Source of the DNA: Paenibacillus bouchesdurhonensis
GTDB lineage: Bacteria; Bacillota; Bacilli; Paenibacillales; Paenibacillaceae
Assembly: GCF_900155685.1 (NCBI RefSeq)
Contig: NZ_LT732547.1
Location: 703,648 to 767,647 of the forward strand
DNA length: 64,000 nt
Reading direction: 5' to 3'
Under the pieces are notes generated by a model. The model did no database searches, was not told the DNA's origin, and saw only the letters and a program-made list of their open reading frames with translations. Made by a program: the position numbers and the translations under genes. Below are positions 1 through 9,396 of the stretch, piece after piece (the first letter of the stretch is position 1; the number at the start of each line of letters is the position of its first letter).

Positions 1-1419
1 GAAGCGGTAAAGGTGCTGCAAAAAGGCTCCGATCCCAATCACGAGCCGATGATCGTCCTGCTTGCGGACGGCAACAACGATTTCAACAAAAGCTCTGGAC
101 GGACGCAAAGCGCATCGGATCAGGAGCTGAACCAGGCGGTCGAAGAGGCGAAGGCAGCCGATATTCCCATCTATACGATCGGCCTGAATGCGGACGGCAA
201 GCTGAACAAGGCACCGTTGGAAGAGCTGTCGGATCAGACGGGCGCGAAGTCCTTCTCGACCAGCTCGGCGGATGATCTTCCACGCATACTTAGCGAAATA
301 TTCGCCAGCCATCTGAAGCTGAAAATCGTGCCGATCCAGAGTATGACAGGCACAGGCAGCTTCCAGGAGGTCACGGTCAACGTGCCGAACGCGAACGTAC
401 TCGAAGCGAATATCTCGATCATGTCAGCACAGCCGGTTGAGACCGAACTGGTGAACCCGGCTGGGGACAAGGTAGCTATTCCTTCGGATGAAGTGCTGCT
501 ATCGAAGTCGAAGAGCTATTCCCTTATTAAGCTGCTGAGTCCGGCCGAGGGCGACTGGAAGCTGCGGGTCAAGGGGGCGTCCAAGGACAAGATCGACATT
601 AATCTCGTTTTCAACTACGATTTGGAGCTGGAAATGGAGCCGATTGCAGCCGGGGGATATAAACCCGGGGATCAGGTGCAGGTCGGGGCATATCTGACGA
701 GCAACGGTCAGAAGCTGCAAAGCGATGAGCTGTACGCGAATATGAACGCAGTTCTGCTTGTAAATGATTTGGACAGCGGCAGCACCGAGGAAATTAAACT
801 GAACAACACAGGCGATAAATTCGAGGGATCGTTCAAAATTTCCTCAGCCCATGATTATGAACTTAAGGTGCGCGCCGAGGAACGGAGCTTTTACCGGGAG
901 TCCGAGCCGGTGACGATCAGCGCCAAAGCTGCCTCCGGGGGAGCGGCGACGACGAAGCCGACAACGCCGGCCCCCGATGAAGAGGAGAAGCCGTTTCCGT
1001 GGCTTACCGTCGTAATCTCGGCCATAGCCGCAGCCGTTCTTGCGGCAGCTGCTTATTTCATCGCGGCGGCCGTGAAGAAGGCGAACCGCGGTTTCGTCGG
1101 GCAAATCGTCATCGAAATCCGTGACGAGAATACGCACGAGAAGTCTTTCCCGCAGTACAAGAAGCTGAACGCCTTCAAGGGCAAGTTCAATTTGCATCAG
1201 CTGCTGCAGCTCGCGCCGGAATTGAAGGAGACGGAGAAGGTCGTCTTCACCCCGGCGAAAGGAGACCGGATCATACTGCGCAACGGTTCTGCTGCCCCGG
1301 TTGAGAAATCCGGGCGGGTCGTAGATGCCAGCGCGGGACTGGAGCTGAAGAGCGGAGACAGAGTCACGCTGCCGCTGCAGCATATGGATAAGACGATTTT
1401 CATAGAGTACCTGGTATAA
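1..1419 (+). CDS. vWA-domain membrane protein, 5' end outside window
   Basis: The reading frame is open from base 1, so the start lies upstream; a GTG at 13 is only an internal codon. The visible 472 residues begin inside a von Willebrand A fold (strand with IVLLADG, then IYTIGLNADG and a helix ending in SEIFASH), so the metal-binding DxSxS end is off-window. Beta-rich, Ig-like sequence follows, then a Pro/Thr-rich linker, one transmembrane segment (about nt 1000-1075) and a roughly 110-residue probably cytoplasmic tail. The topology suggests an extracytoplasmic vWA sensor or adhesion head. The next gene starts 19 nt downstream after a GAGGGGG ribosome site, so it is the first visible gene of the tubulin-like/GTPase cluster. 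Function inferred; the vWA call is firm. Confidence 0.85.
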   Translation, partial: EAVKVLQKGSDPNHEPMIVLLADGNNDFNKSSGRTQSASDQELNQAVEEAKAADIPIYTIGLNADGKLNKAPLEELSDQTGAKSFSTSSADDLPRILSEIFASHLKLKIVPIQSMTGTGSFQEVTVNVPNANVLEANISIMSAQPVETELVNPAGDKVAIPSDEVLLSKSKSYSLIKLLSPAEGDWKLRVKGASKDKIDINLVFNYDLELEMEPIAAGGYKPGDQVQVGAYLTSNGQKLQSDELYANMNAVLLVNDLDSGSTEEIKLNNTGDKFEGSFKISSAHDYELKVRAEERSFYRESEPVTISAKAASGGAATTKPTTPAPDEEEKPFPWLTVVISAIAAAVLAAAAYFIAAAVKKANRGFVGQIVIEIRDENTHEKSFPQYKKLNAFKGKFNLHQLLQLAPELKETEKVVFTPAKGDRIILRNGSAAPVEKSGRVVDASAGLELKSGDRVTLPLQHMDKTIFIEYLV

Positions 1420-1438
1420 ATTTGAGGGGGAAACGTAT

Positions 1439-4400
1439 ATGAAACCGATAGTCAGAGAGCATATCCAGCAACTAGACGTATCGCTAGGCGGAGGTATCGT
1501 CAGCGACAAAATCCGCGTTGATACGATCGATAATCCGATCCTCATCATCGGCCTAGGCGGCACGGGGATCGACGCTTTGCTTCGCTTGAAATATCAGATC
1601 AACCGCCGCTTCAAGCTGCCGGAGGATCCGCTGTCCAAGAAGAAGCGCGACAAGCCCGACAACGTGGAATTTCTGGCGTTCGAGACGAACGAGCAGGATC
1701 GCACGAAGCGGTATAAAGGTATTGGGCTCGACCCGATCAATGAATTCGTGCTGCTGTCCAACCCGGAAATCGGAGGGCTGCTGCAGAACCGGAGCATTTT
1801 GGAGCCGTATATTACCGACTGGCTGTCCCCGGAGCTCAGCATTACCGACGGCATGAACGGGGCGGCGGGCGTACGTCAAGCCGGACGGCTGCTGCTGTTC
1901 ACGAAGATCAATCAGGTCGTGCAGGCGATCGACAAGAAAATCAAAACGCTGTCGGTAGGAACGAATAAGAAGCTAATGGTGTTCCTATTGACCGGCTTGT
2001 CCGGCGGTACGGGAAGCGGCTGCTTCCTCGATATCGCCTATATCGTACGCGGCATTATCGAGCGTGATCACGGCTCGGCCGGGATCGACCGCGTGAATAC
2101 GCTTGGTTATTTGTTCACGCCGGACATTAACCTGTCCAACAAGAGCCTGAGCGAGCATACCCGCGAGTATATCAAGAAGAATGGCTATGCGGCGTTGAAA
2201 GAGCTTGATTACTGGATGAATGTGGACAGCCGCGGCGAGCGGTTCAAGCAGCAGTACGGCAACATTCTGACGGTCAACTCTCCGCTGCCGCCGTTTAATC
2301 TGTGCCATCTTATTTCGGCGACGAATACTGAAGGCAAGCTGCTGGAGAACGCCTATGACTACTGCATGAACGTGACCGCCGAGAATATCACGAACTTCAT
2401 GGCGAGCGAGGAGAAGCAGTCCGGCGAGGAGTTCGCGATCCACGATTATATTAGCAATATTCGCACGAATATCGCCCAGATGAACAAGGTGTACCCGGCG
2501 AATTATGAATACAACATTATCGGAGCATCCTCCGCAGTGCTGCCGATTGAGGAAATGACCACGTATTTGGCGTACCGTCTGTTCGGTAAAATGGAGAAAA
2601 TGTTCCAGCAGGGGCCGAGCCAGGAGGACGTCGAGAAGTTTGCCCGCAAGCTGGGCATCGACCTTGAGAGCATGATCAAGACGTTCGAATCCCGCGTTCC
2701 CGAACCGCTGCCCGGCTACGAGAACAGCGAGCGGCTGAGCTACGCGAATGTGGTCAAGTCCCAGGTCGTGAACATGGACACGGAGCTGGAGCAGACCTTC
2801 CTGGCGCGTGCGAGGGAGGAGTACATCAAGGCGAAGAAGCAGCTGCCCGGCGAGGTGCTGGAGCAGTTCAGCGAGCAAATCCGCCGACTGTTCCTTCATC
2901 CGGAGCAAGGGCCGTTCTATGTGTCCCGCTTGATCTACACGGAAAAAGGCTTCTGCCTGCTTAAGATGCTGCTATCCTATATCGAGACGCTGCGTGAGAA
3001 CCTGCTGCGCATTCCGCGCGACATTGAGGCGGCGCAGGATCAGGCGCACGAGAAGCTGGGGGATGCGAAGAGCGCGTTCGTCTCCAAAGAGAAGAAGAAA
3101 AACGCTTATATTGAAGCGAAAATCCATGAATACTGGCTCCATGCCGATGTCGAGCGTACGGAGCAAATGATCGAATTCTATGAGGATCTGTATCAGCTGC
3201 TGAATCAGGAGAACAACCGAATTTACAGCGTGTTTACGGAAATATTGAACGCGCTGAGCTCGATTTTCTCCAAGAACGGGGACATTCTGACGAGCGGCGA
3301 GGAGCAGGTCGACCATAAAGGCAACAAGACATATTACTGGAATATCGTCAGCGTGCCGGATATATCCAAGGTCGTCAGCGGCATTATGGATCAGAAGGAC
3401 GTCGATGATCTGATCCGCGATTTCTCCTTGGAGCTGCTGAATAACTCCAATCAATGGGTGAAGGAACAGGAAATCGATATCGTCAGCTCGATCTCCGATT
3501 TCCTATCCGATAAGTTCGGTGATCTTATTACGAAGTCGATGGAGGACTTCCTGGTCATTAAATACGGGCAGGACGAGTCGATCGAGAAATTCGTTGAGCG
3601 CTTCATTGCCGGCAAACTGGATGAAGAGGCGGTTCCTGTGTTCCATCTGTCGAACAGCACGGGCAATCTGCATTTCCCTTCCTGGGGCTTCGTATCCGTT
3701 CCGGTGCAGGCGCCGAGCATCCTTAAAGGGATTCGCAACTATCAGAACAATGCGGTCGGCAAATCGCATTTTACGGTTAAGGAAAGTGAAGTAAAGAACC
3801 GGATTTTCTGGCTGAACACGCGCAACGGCGTGCCGTTGTTCGTCTATACGCCGCTGAAGGTATATGAGGAGAGCTACGAGCGGACGATTCTCGATAAGGA
3901 AGGCATCGGTCGCCATCTGGTGCAGACGGACAAGAACAACTGGACATATCTGCCATCGCCGATTCCCGAGAAATCCTGGGGCGACACCTACTTCAACTCC
4001 CGGGTGCAGGGCTACAACGCGCGCGTGCGCGAGGAGTTTGCCAAAGCGCTTGAACTGAAGGTCATCGTGGAAAAAGACGTCGACCACAATACGAGTAACC
4101 GCTATTCGGCGGTGTTTACGAAGCCGTTCGATTTGGAGGGAACGCTGGCTGCCTATGACATGCGGCTGGACGCGCCGAAGCCGAATTTGGGCGAAGTGAA
4201 GCGTGCCGCGGTCGAACTCAGACGACTGCTGACTGAAGGGCTGCCCCAGGAGGGTGCCAAAGACATTTTCGGCAGCATCAACGAGGAACTGGCCAAGGAG
4301 AATCTGATCCGCACGCCGGACTTGATTGCCCGTATGCGGCAGGAGATCGCCAAGTACGACGAGATTGCGGCGATGGCTGCGAAGCTAGATACGGTGCTGG

Positions 4401-4828
4401 AGCAGCATCAGGACGAGGAGAAGTGGCTGGAGCAGTTCATTGAGGCGCTGTATACTGATACGATTACGAAAAAAGGTGCGCTCTACGTCTATGACCGTGA
4501 TCCGGAGGAAGAGGCATGGGAGCCGTTCGCCAACCTGATGAAGAGCCGCAACTATGTGGAATTTGAAGTGTTTACGCATTTCCGCAGCTTGGATGAGAAG
4601 AATCGCAGTGCCTTGATGCGCAAGGCATCGCGCCGCGACGCGGAACTGACGGCGACGGAGGATATCCAGCCGCTGCTGCAGACGCTGGATGAGCTGGCCG
4701 AACGATTCCAGGAGGGGCGGGACTCGCTGGAATACGAGAAGATGGAACTGGCAAACGGGGAAGAGATATACCAGTTCTATAAACAGGTTGCCACGAAGCT
4801 GAATGATATTCGCAGAAGGCTGAAATGA
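1439..4828 (+). CDS. Tubulin/FtsZ-like GTPase-fold protein (1129 aa)
   Basis: The N-terminus carries two loops diagnostic of the tubulin/FtsZ nucleotide fold: a Gly-rich GLGGTG loop near residue 35 and the tubulin signature GGTGSG near residue 189, spaced as in FtsZ T1 and T4 loops. The protein is about three times longer than FtsZ; residues beyond about 400 are mostly helical with several Glu/Lys-rich coiled-coil stretches and do not resemble cell-division FtsZ. It fits the bacterial family annotated as tubulin-like domain proteins (Pfam Tubulin_2, from memory). It follows the vWA gene by 19 nt and its stop overlaps the next start by 4 nt, implying translational coupling. GTP binding is likely; filament formation is an inference. 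Not the housekeeping ftsZ. Confidence 0.85.
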   Translation: MKPIVREHIQQLDVSLGGGIVSDKIRVDTIDNPILIIGLGGTGIDALLRLKYQINRRFKLPEDPLSKKKRDKPDNVEFLAFETNEQDRTKRYKGIGLDPINEFVLLSNPEIGGLLQNRSILEPYITDWLSPELSITDGMNGAAGVRQAGRLLLFTKINQVVQAIDKKIKTLSVGTNKKLMVFLLTGLSGGTGSGCFLDIAYIVRGIIERDHGSAGIDRVNTLGYLFTPDINLSNKSLSEHTREYIKKNGYAALKELDYWMNVDSRGERFKQQYGNILTVNSPLPPFNLCHLISATNTEGKLLENAYDYCMNVTAENITNFMASEEKQSGEEFAIHDYISNIRTNIAQMNKVYPANYEYNIIGASSAVLPIEEMTTYLAYRLFGKMEKMFQQGPSQEDVEKFARKLGIDLESMIKTFESRVPEPLPGYENSERLSYANVVKSQVVNMDTELEQTFLARAREEYIKAKKQLPGEVLEQFSEQIRRLFLHPEQGPFYVSRLIYTEKGFCLLKMLLSYIETLRENLLRIPRDIEAAQDQAHEKLGDAKSAFVSKEKKKNAYIEAKIHEYWLHADVERTEQMIEFYEDLYQLLNQENNRIYSVFTEILNALSSIFSKNGDILTSGEEQVDHKGNKTYYWNIVSVPDISKVVSGIMDQKDVDDLIRDFSLELLNNSNQWVKEQEIDIVSSISDFLSDKFGDLITKSMEDFLVIKYGQDESIEKFVERFIAGKLDEEAVPVFHLSNSTGNLHFPSWGFVSVPVQAPSILKGIRNYQNNAVGKSHFTVKESEVKNRIFWLNTRNGVPLFVYTPLKVYEESYERTILDKEGIGRHLVQTDKNNWTYLPSPIPEKSWGDTYFNSRVQGYNARVREEFAKALELKVIVEKDVDHNTSNRYSAVFTKPFDLEGTLAAYDMRLDAPKPNLGEVKRAAVELRRLLTEGLPQEGAKDIFGSINEELAKENLIRTPDLIARMRQEIAKYDEIAAMAAKLDTVLEQHQDEEKWLEQFIEALYTDTITKKGALYVYDRDPEEEAWEPFANLMKSRNYVEFEVFTHFRSLDEKNRSALMRKASRRDAELTATEDIQPLLQTLDELAERFQEGRDSLEYEKMELANGEEIYQFYKQVATKLNDIRRRLK

Positions 4829-7317
4829 TGGTTAGACAGAAGCTGGAGCAGTTCGCCGCTGCCTATGACCGGGCAGAGGAGCGGAGCACGCATCTGGGCG
4901 ATGACCAGAGCAGCATTCATTATCCCGCGGTGTTTTTGTTTATAGGCGACAAGAGCAAAGAGGCCATTGAGCCAGTCATGCTGATGAACGAGAAAAAATG
5001 GGAGAATAGCGAGGGGCTAATTTATATTCACGCTGGCGCGCAGAGTGAATCTGCTGTTAGTCGCGGAGAGGCACTGCCTGCTGGACAGTGGACGCAGCAG
5101 GGGCAGCAAGGACGGCAGACTCCTGCTGCGGCAGGGCTGCCGGACGGAACCAGTCTGAATCAGACCAAGTCTCCCAACTCGCCCCGTCTTCTGCGCTACC
5201 ACATCCCGGTTACGGTGCAGGAGGGTTCGGCTGCGCCTGCCGTGCGCCGCGACATTTACCGGCAGTTCTACGAGGAAGCTGAGGGTTTGTCGGCGTTGAA
5301 CCGGGTTTTGCGGCAGGCGAGCGGCGCTCTAGCCGAGTATGGGAGGCTGTACCCGTCCTTTGACCGGGTTCGCCTTTCGATCATTACGCGGGTCGATGAC
5401 CCGCTTAATGTGTTTGTGCCGGAAATTACGCTTCTTGCGGAGGCGATTTTCCGGCAATCCTTCAAGGCGGTACAGCTTGATCTCTACGCCTTGATCAGCG
5501 AACGGGAGGGAGCGGAAGCATTCGGGTACAGCAGCTCGCTAGGTGTGGCTTTTCTCCGTGAGCTGGAGCTGATGCAGCAGCTGGATTACGAGTTCAGCGC
5601 CCCGCTTCACGTGACGGAGGACGGCATCTCGATCCCGGTTACTCACGCCCCGTCCCCATTGTTCGACTTGGTCTATGTGCTGTCCGATCGGGATGAGCGG
5701 GGAATCGCATCGCTCAACGGTATGCAGAGCTGTTACGAGATTATCTCGCATATCAGCCTGCTGAAGAACAGACAGCAGAAGGAGCAGGCCTGGGGCGCCA
5801 ATAACCCGGCTTATAACAATACTTCATTCAAGAACAATATCATGACGGAATCCGGACGGCAGGGCTTCGTCTCGGCGGGACTATCCAAGGTAAAGCGACC
5901 GAATCAATCCATTGCGCTTGCGGTAATTTATCATTTTTACCGCGGCCTGCTGGAGCGGATGAGGCAGGAGCCGCCGCTGAGCGTGGCCGAGAAGCGGAGC
6001 TTCTTTGGAATAGATGGAGCTGATCTGGATCGGGCGGTCGGAGGCATGCTGCCTTCCGCAGAGGGGCTTAGCGAAATGCACGGCCTGATGACGAACGAGG
6101 TGAGCTATTCAGCTATACGAAAGCTCTCGCTTCGAGAAGCGGAGGAGACACTGTTCGGCGGAGGCGGAGAGGCATTCTTCCGCAGTAATTTCGAGGAGGA
6201 AGCGGCGCGGCACTTGAAGGAATTCCGTGCGGCAGAATGGCTGGATAAGTCAGTTACGCGATCACTAGAACAGCGGCCGGATGTCCAAATCTATGCTTTG
6301 GCCGCCTGGACGGGCGACGGAGATGAGGATGCGGGCGTTGCTGCTCAGTTGCGCAATAGCCGCCGAGAGACGGAACTGCTGTTTGCTTCGGCCAAGGCCG
6401 AATTGGAGCAGTTTCGCCAGGGTCGGGTAGAGGAGCAGTCCTTTCCGCGCATGCCGTTGATGGATCGCCATAATTTGCGCAGCCTGATTCGTTACTTGTT
6501 CGACAACGTGTATTCCCGCAAGCGGGACATCCTGCTGCTGGAGACGCGTCTGAAGCTCATTGCGCAGCTGGAGGACGCGTTGCAGGCCTTACACGGACGA
6601 TACCGCGCCGAGATTGCACAGCTCGAAGCGCTGGAGCGGGAGCTGCGCGATACGGCGCTAGGCAGCATTAAGACGGCAGACGAATATATCGGCCAGAATA
6701 TCATGGAGTACTACGAACGGGTAACCGCCGATTTGATGGAGCAGTGGGAGGCGAAACGGGGTCGCCATGCGTTTTTTGCAGAGGGAGCTCTTGGCGACTC
6801 GAGACGCCTGATGGAGAATGGCCCGGAAGGGCTGGCGGATCGGCTGATCGAGGTATGCAAGCAGACGATATTAGCCTCGCCGCTGTTTAAGCGGACATTC
6901 GAGGAAGAACTGCTTCAGCGGGCCAATGTGACGGTCGAGTACGGCAATAAGAGCGTGCTGACCAAGGAAGAGCTGTTCAAGAAGCTGTACCGCATTCTGG
7001 AGGACAACGCTGCGATCCAGGTTCGTTTATACGACTATACACAGGAACACCGCTACGAGGAGAAATACGTGTTCGGCGACTATACGAGCGAGCTCGTGCG
7101 GCATATTTTCCAGGCTGACGAAACATCGCGGATTTACAAGCTGGGCTGTGTCCATGAGCAGCGAAGCAGTGGTTTGGAGAAGCTTAATTTGATGGGCGGT
7201 TTTCACCTCGAGGACTTGATGTATTATTTGAATGGAAAAGTGTACTATGAAACCTATTCGCAGAACGGTTATGAATTTCACGGAATAGATCGGGCTCTGT
7301 TGCCCAAGCTGCGTTAA
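4825..7317 (+). CDS. Cluster protein of unknown function, 830 aa
   Basis: The ATG overlaps the stop of the tubulin-like gene (ATGA), so the two are translationally coupled. I do not recognise a catalytic motif. Residues 1-130 are mixed and include a Gln/Gly-rich low-complexity stretch; the centre is alpha/beta; residues about 560-650 form a strongly heptad-like coiled coil (LLETRLKLIAQLEDAL and following), and the C-terminal 150 residues are again mixed. No signal peptide or membrane segment is seen, so it is probably cytosolic. By position it is a dedicated partner of the tubulin-like protein, perhaps a scaffold or adaptor. Function is inferred from neighbours only; the ORF itself is secure from length, coupling and uniform codon usage. 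Confidence 0.8.
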   Translation: MMVRQKLEQFAAAYDRAEERSTHLGDDQSSIHYPAVFLFIGDKSKEAIEPVMLMNEKKWENSEGLIYIHAGAQSESAVSRGEALPAGQWTQQGQQGRQTPAAAGLPDGTSLNQTKSPNSPRLLRYHIPVTVQEGSAAPAVRRDIYRQFYEEAEGLSALNRVLRQASGALAEYGRLYPSFDRVRLSIITRVDDPLNVFVPEITLLAEAIFRQSFKAVQLDLYALISEREGAEAFGYSSSLGVAFLRELELMQQLDYEFSAPLHVTEDGISIPVTHAPSPLFDLVYVLSDRDERGIASLNGMQSCYEIISHISLLKNRQQKEQAWGANNPAYNNTSFKNNIMTESGRQGFVSAGLSKVKRPNQSIALAVIYHFYRGLLERMRQEPPLSVAEKRSFFGIDGADLDRAVGGMLPSAEGLSEMHGLMTNEVSYSAIRKLSLREAEETLFGGGGEAFFRSNFEEEAARHLKEFRAAEWLDKSVTRSLEQRPDVQIYALAAWTGDGDEDAGVAAQLRNSRRETELLFASAKAELEQFRQGRVEEQSFPRMPLMDRHNLRSLIRYLFDNVYSRKRDILLLETRLKLIAQLEDALQALHGRYRAEIAQLEALERELRDTALGSIKTADEYIGQNIMEYYERVTADLMEQWEAKRGRHAFFAEGALGDSRRLMENGPEGLADRLIEVCKQTILASPLFKRTFEEELLQRANVTVEYGNKSVLTKEELFKKLYRILEDNAAIQVRLYDYTQEHRYEEKYVFGDYTSELVRHIFQADETSRIYKLGCVHEQRSSGLEKLNLMGGFHLEDLMYYLNGKVYYETYSQNGYEFHGIDRALLPKLR

Positions 7318-7414
7318 TCGCCTGCGTAGACTTGCTGTGCCCCGCCGCAGGCTGGGAATATTCAGCCGGAGGATTCGGCACGCAAGAGAATATTAGTGGG
7401 AAGGAAGTAAGTAT

Positions 7415-8701
7415 ATGCAGCGTAAAATAAACTGGCTGTTAGTGCTATTCAGCCTTATTGGCGGGGCTGTCGGTTTCGTGATTGGCGAGGTGCTGCTAGG
7501 GCAGCTGGCCGACCGAATGCCTGGAATTTTGTTAATCGGGCTTTACTTCGGCATTCTTGCCCTTTCGATCGGTTTATTCTGTCTGATTGCGGAAATCATC
7601 TCACCGAGGCTGAACGGCGTATCCTGGCGGCAAAGATATATGGGCACCTCCTGGAAGCTGCTCGTTCCGGCTACACTTGTGATGCTGCTTCTGGCAGGAA
7701 CGGCGTTCGAATTCATTTATGAGCTGAATTTCGGCCGCGCTAAGACGGTGAAGGATATCGTGCTCATTATTGATAACTCGGGGAGCATGATGGAGACGGA
7801 TCCGGACGACCTTCGTTATGAAGCTGCCAAAGCGTTCGTGGATCAAATGGACAGCGGCAAGCAGGTAGCCGTCATTGTGTTCAATGATACGCCTGAACTG
7901 ATTCAGCCTTTTGTTCGCGTTCGCGATCAAGGGGTGAAGAACGAAGTACACGCCGCCATCGATGTGCTTGAGCCAACGAATTTCGGCACGGATATCGCGT
8001 TGGCGCTCGAATCGGGAATGGAGCAGATCAAAGGGCTGAACAGCTCCAGCGGTGCGATGGCGGTTCTGCTGTCCGATGGCTTCAGCGACGTAAATACGGC
8101 GACAGTGCTGGCCGATTATCGGAGCCGGGGAGTCGTGGTGAATACAGTGGGCCTGGGATTAAGCCGATATAACAATTCCCAAGGAGCAACCCTGCTCAAA
8201 GAGATCGCGAGTCAAACCGGCGGCCGATATTATGACGAAGCGGATGCGGCCAACCTATCTTTTGTCTTCCGGCAAATTTACGACAATTTGGATGAACGCA
8301 CGCTGGTGACAGAGCGCACCGGATTGATGGCGCATAGCGCATATTACATGATCCTGAGAATTGTGCTTGTCCTTGCACTTGGGGCGTTGCTGGGCTTATC
8401 GCTGGGTCTTATGTTCGATAACCGCTATTTAGCCAAAAGCTTCACGATCGGCGGAGCCGTATCCGGCCTGCTTGCCGGGCTGCTGCTGGAGTTCGGCTTG
8501 GATGGCGCGCCCGTCGGCGACGCGATGACCCGGCTGCTGGCCTGTCTTATTCTGGCGGCGGTCATGACGATGTTCACGGTCGTCATTCCGATGCGGGAGA
8601 ATGCGGTGAGAAGCGGAATTCGCCGCCGAGGATCCGGCGTTCCGAACGCAGCGTCCGGGTATACAGAGCCTGCCAGGGATCGGCGCAGCAGAGGATTTTA
8701 A
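7415..8701 (+). CDS. Membrane-embedded vWA-domain protein
   Basis: Three hydrophobic segments occupy about residues 8-30, 36-60 and 82-100; a vWA domain follows at about 112-300 with an intact MIDAS beginning DNSGS in IIDNSGSMMETD and later the LLSDG strand. Three more hydrophobic segments lie at about 312-395, then a basic tail. With an odd number of N-terminal segments, the vWA domain is likely exposed on one face between two membrane bundles. The start is supported by GGAAGGAAG 10 nt upstream. It is the second vWA protein of the cluster and, unlike the first, keeps the metal site in view. The 97-nt gap before it contains no clear promoter. Role inferred: metal-dependent recognition part of the membrane complex. 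Confidence 0.85.
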   Translation: MQRKINWLLVLFSLIGGAVGFVIGEVLLGQLADRMPGILLIGLYFGILALSIGLFCLIAEIISPRLNGVSWRQRYMGTSWKLLVPATLVMLLLAGTAFEFIYELNFGRAKTVKDIVLIIDNSGSMMETDPDDLRYEAAKAFVDQMDSGKQVAVIVFNDTPELIQPFVRVRDQGVKNEVHAAIDVLEPTNFGTDIALALESGMEQIKGLNSSSGAMAVLLSDGFSDVNTATVLADYRSRGVVVNTVGLGLSRYNNSQGATLLKEIASQTGGRYYDEADAANLSFVFRQIYDNLDERTLVTERTGLMAHSAYYMILRIVLVLALGALLGLSLGLMFDNRYLAKSFTIGGAVSGLLAGLLLEFGLDGAPVGDAMTRLLACLILAAVMTMFTVVIPMRENAVRSGIRRRGSGVPNAASGYTEPARDRRSRGF

Positions 8702-8720
8702 GGCGTAAGGGGGCATAGCA

Positions 8721-9368
8721 ATGCGTTTTATCGAAGCAGAGGAAGGCTTGCCGCTCATCACAGGGCTGAGCTACAAGCTGGATGAGGATCATTGCCTGCT
8801 CCGTTGGCAGTGGCCGGATGGTATACAGGCGGTCTATATTGACGAAAGGTCTGCTGATCGCGGGTCGTACGAGAAGGGCGAAAATACCGCCTCGACCGAG
8901 GGGCTGAAGCTATATACCCGTGAGGAGTACAAGGCTGCGGGCGGGTATCGCGACCGGATCGACAAGGTTGGTCTGGTGCTCTATACCGTGTATGCCTGTG
9001 TCATGGAGAATGGGGAGAAGCTGCTCATTCGACAGCCAGGAGTGGAGAATACAGTGGAGATTAGCACCGGAAGAGCGAAAATTCGTTATTCGATCCGGCA
9101 GAAGAACAGCTTGCTGCGCAAATATAAAACGGTGCAAATATCGGTGCTGGCCGAGGTAGAGGTTCCTAAGGATGCGTTATGCTATGTGAAAAAACAGGAC
9201 AGCTATCCGGCAAGTATCGAGGATGGGACGGTGTACCCTTTTCTTCGGGACTTTCCGGCGGGCAGAAGCACGCTGCCGGTCATCGAGGTGGGCAAGAACG
9301 ACTATGTGCGGTTGTTCTTTACGGATGGCCGCAAATATGGCCGATACTATGAGTTGATCCCGGAATAG
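8721..9368 (+). CDS. Small beta-rich cluster protein, unknown function
   Basis: This 215-residue protein starts 19 nt after the vWA gene behind AAGGGGG. It has no signal peptide, membrane helix or catalytic signature I can name. The sequence is dominated by short alternating beta strands (DHCLLRWQWPDGIQAVYI, YVRLFFTDGRKYGRYYEL), suggesting two fibronectin- or Ig-like sandwiches. It lies between the membrane vWA gene and the GTPase gene, 28 nt before the latter, so it is almost certainly part of the same operon. Possible roles include linking vWA and GTPase proteins, but nothing in the sequence proves that. Confidence 0.75.
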   Translation: MRFIEAEEGLPLITGLSYKLDEDHCLLRWQWPDGIQAVYIDERSADRGSYEKGENTASTEGLKLYTREEYKAAGGYRDRIDKVGLVLYTVYACVMENGEKLLIRQPGVENTVEISTGRAKIRYSIRQKNSLLRKYKTVQISVLAEVEVPKDALCYVKKQDSYPASIEDGTVYPFLRDFPAGRSTLPVIEVGKNDYVRLFFTDGRKYGRYYELIPE

Positions 9369-9396
9369 GTACACTGTAAGCGAGGAGGAATGAACG

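Noticed and set aside
1439..4828. Housekeeping FtsZ or plasmid TubZ
   Set aside because: Size, long helical C-terminus and neighbours do not match either; no parRC-like partner genes.
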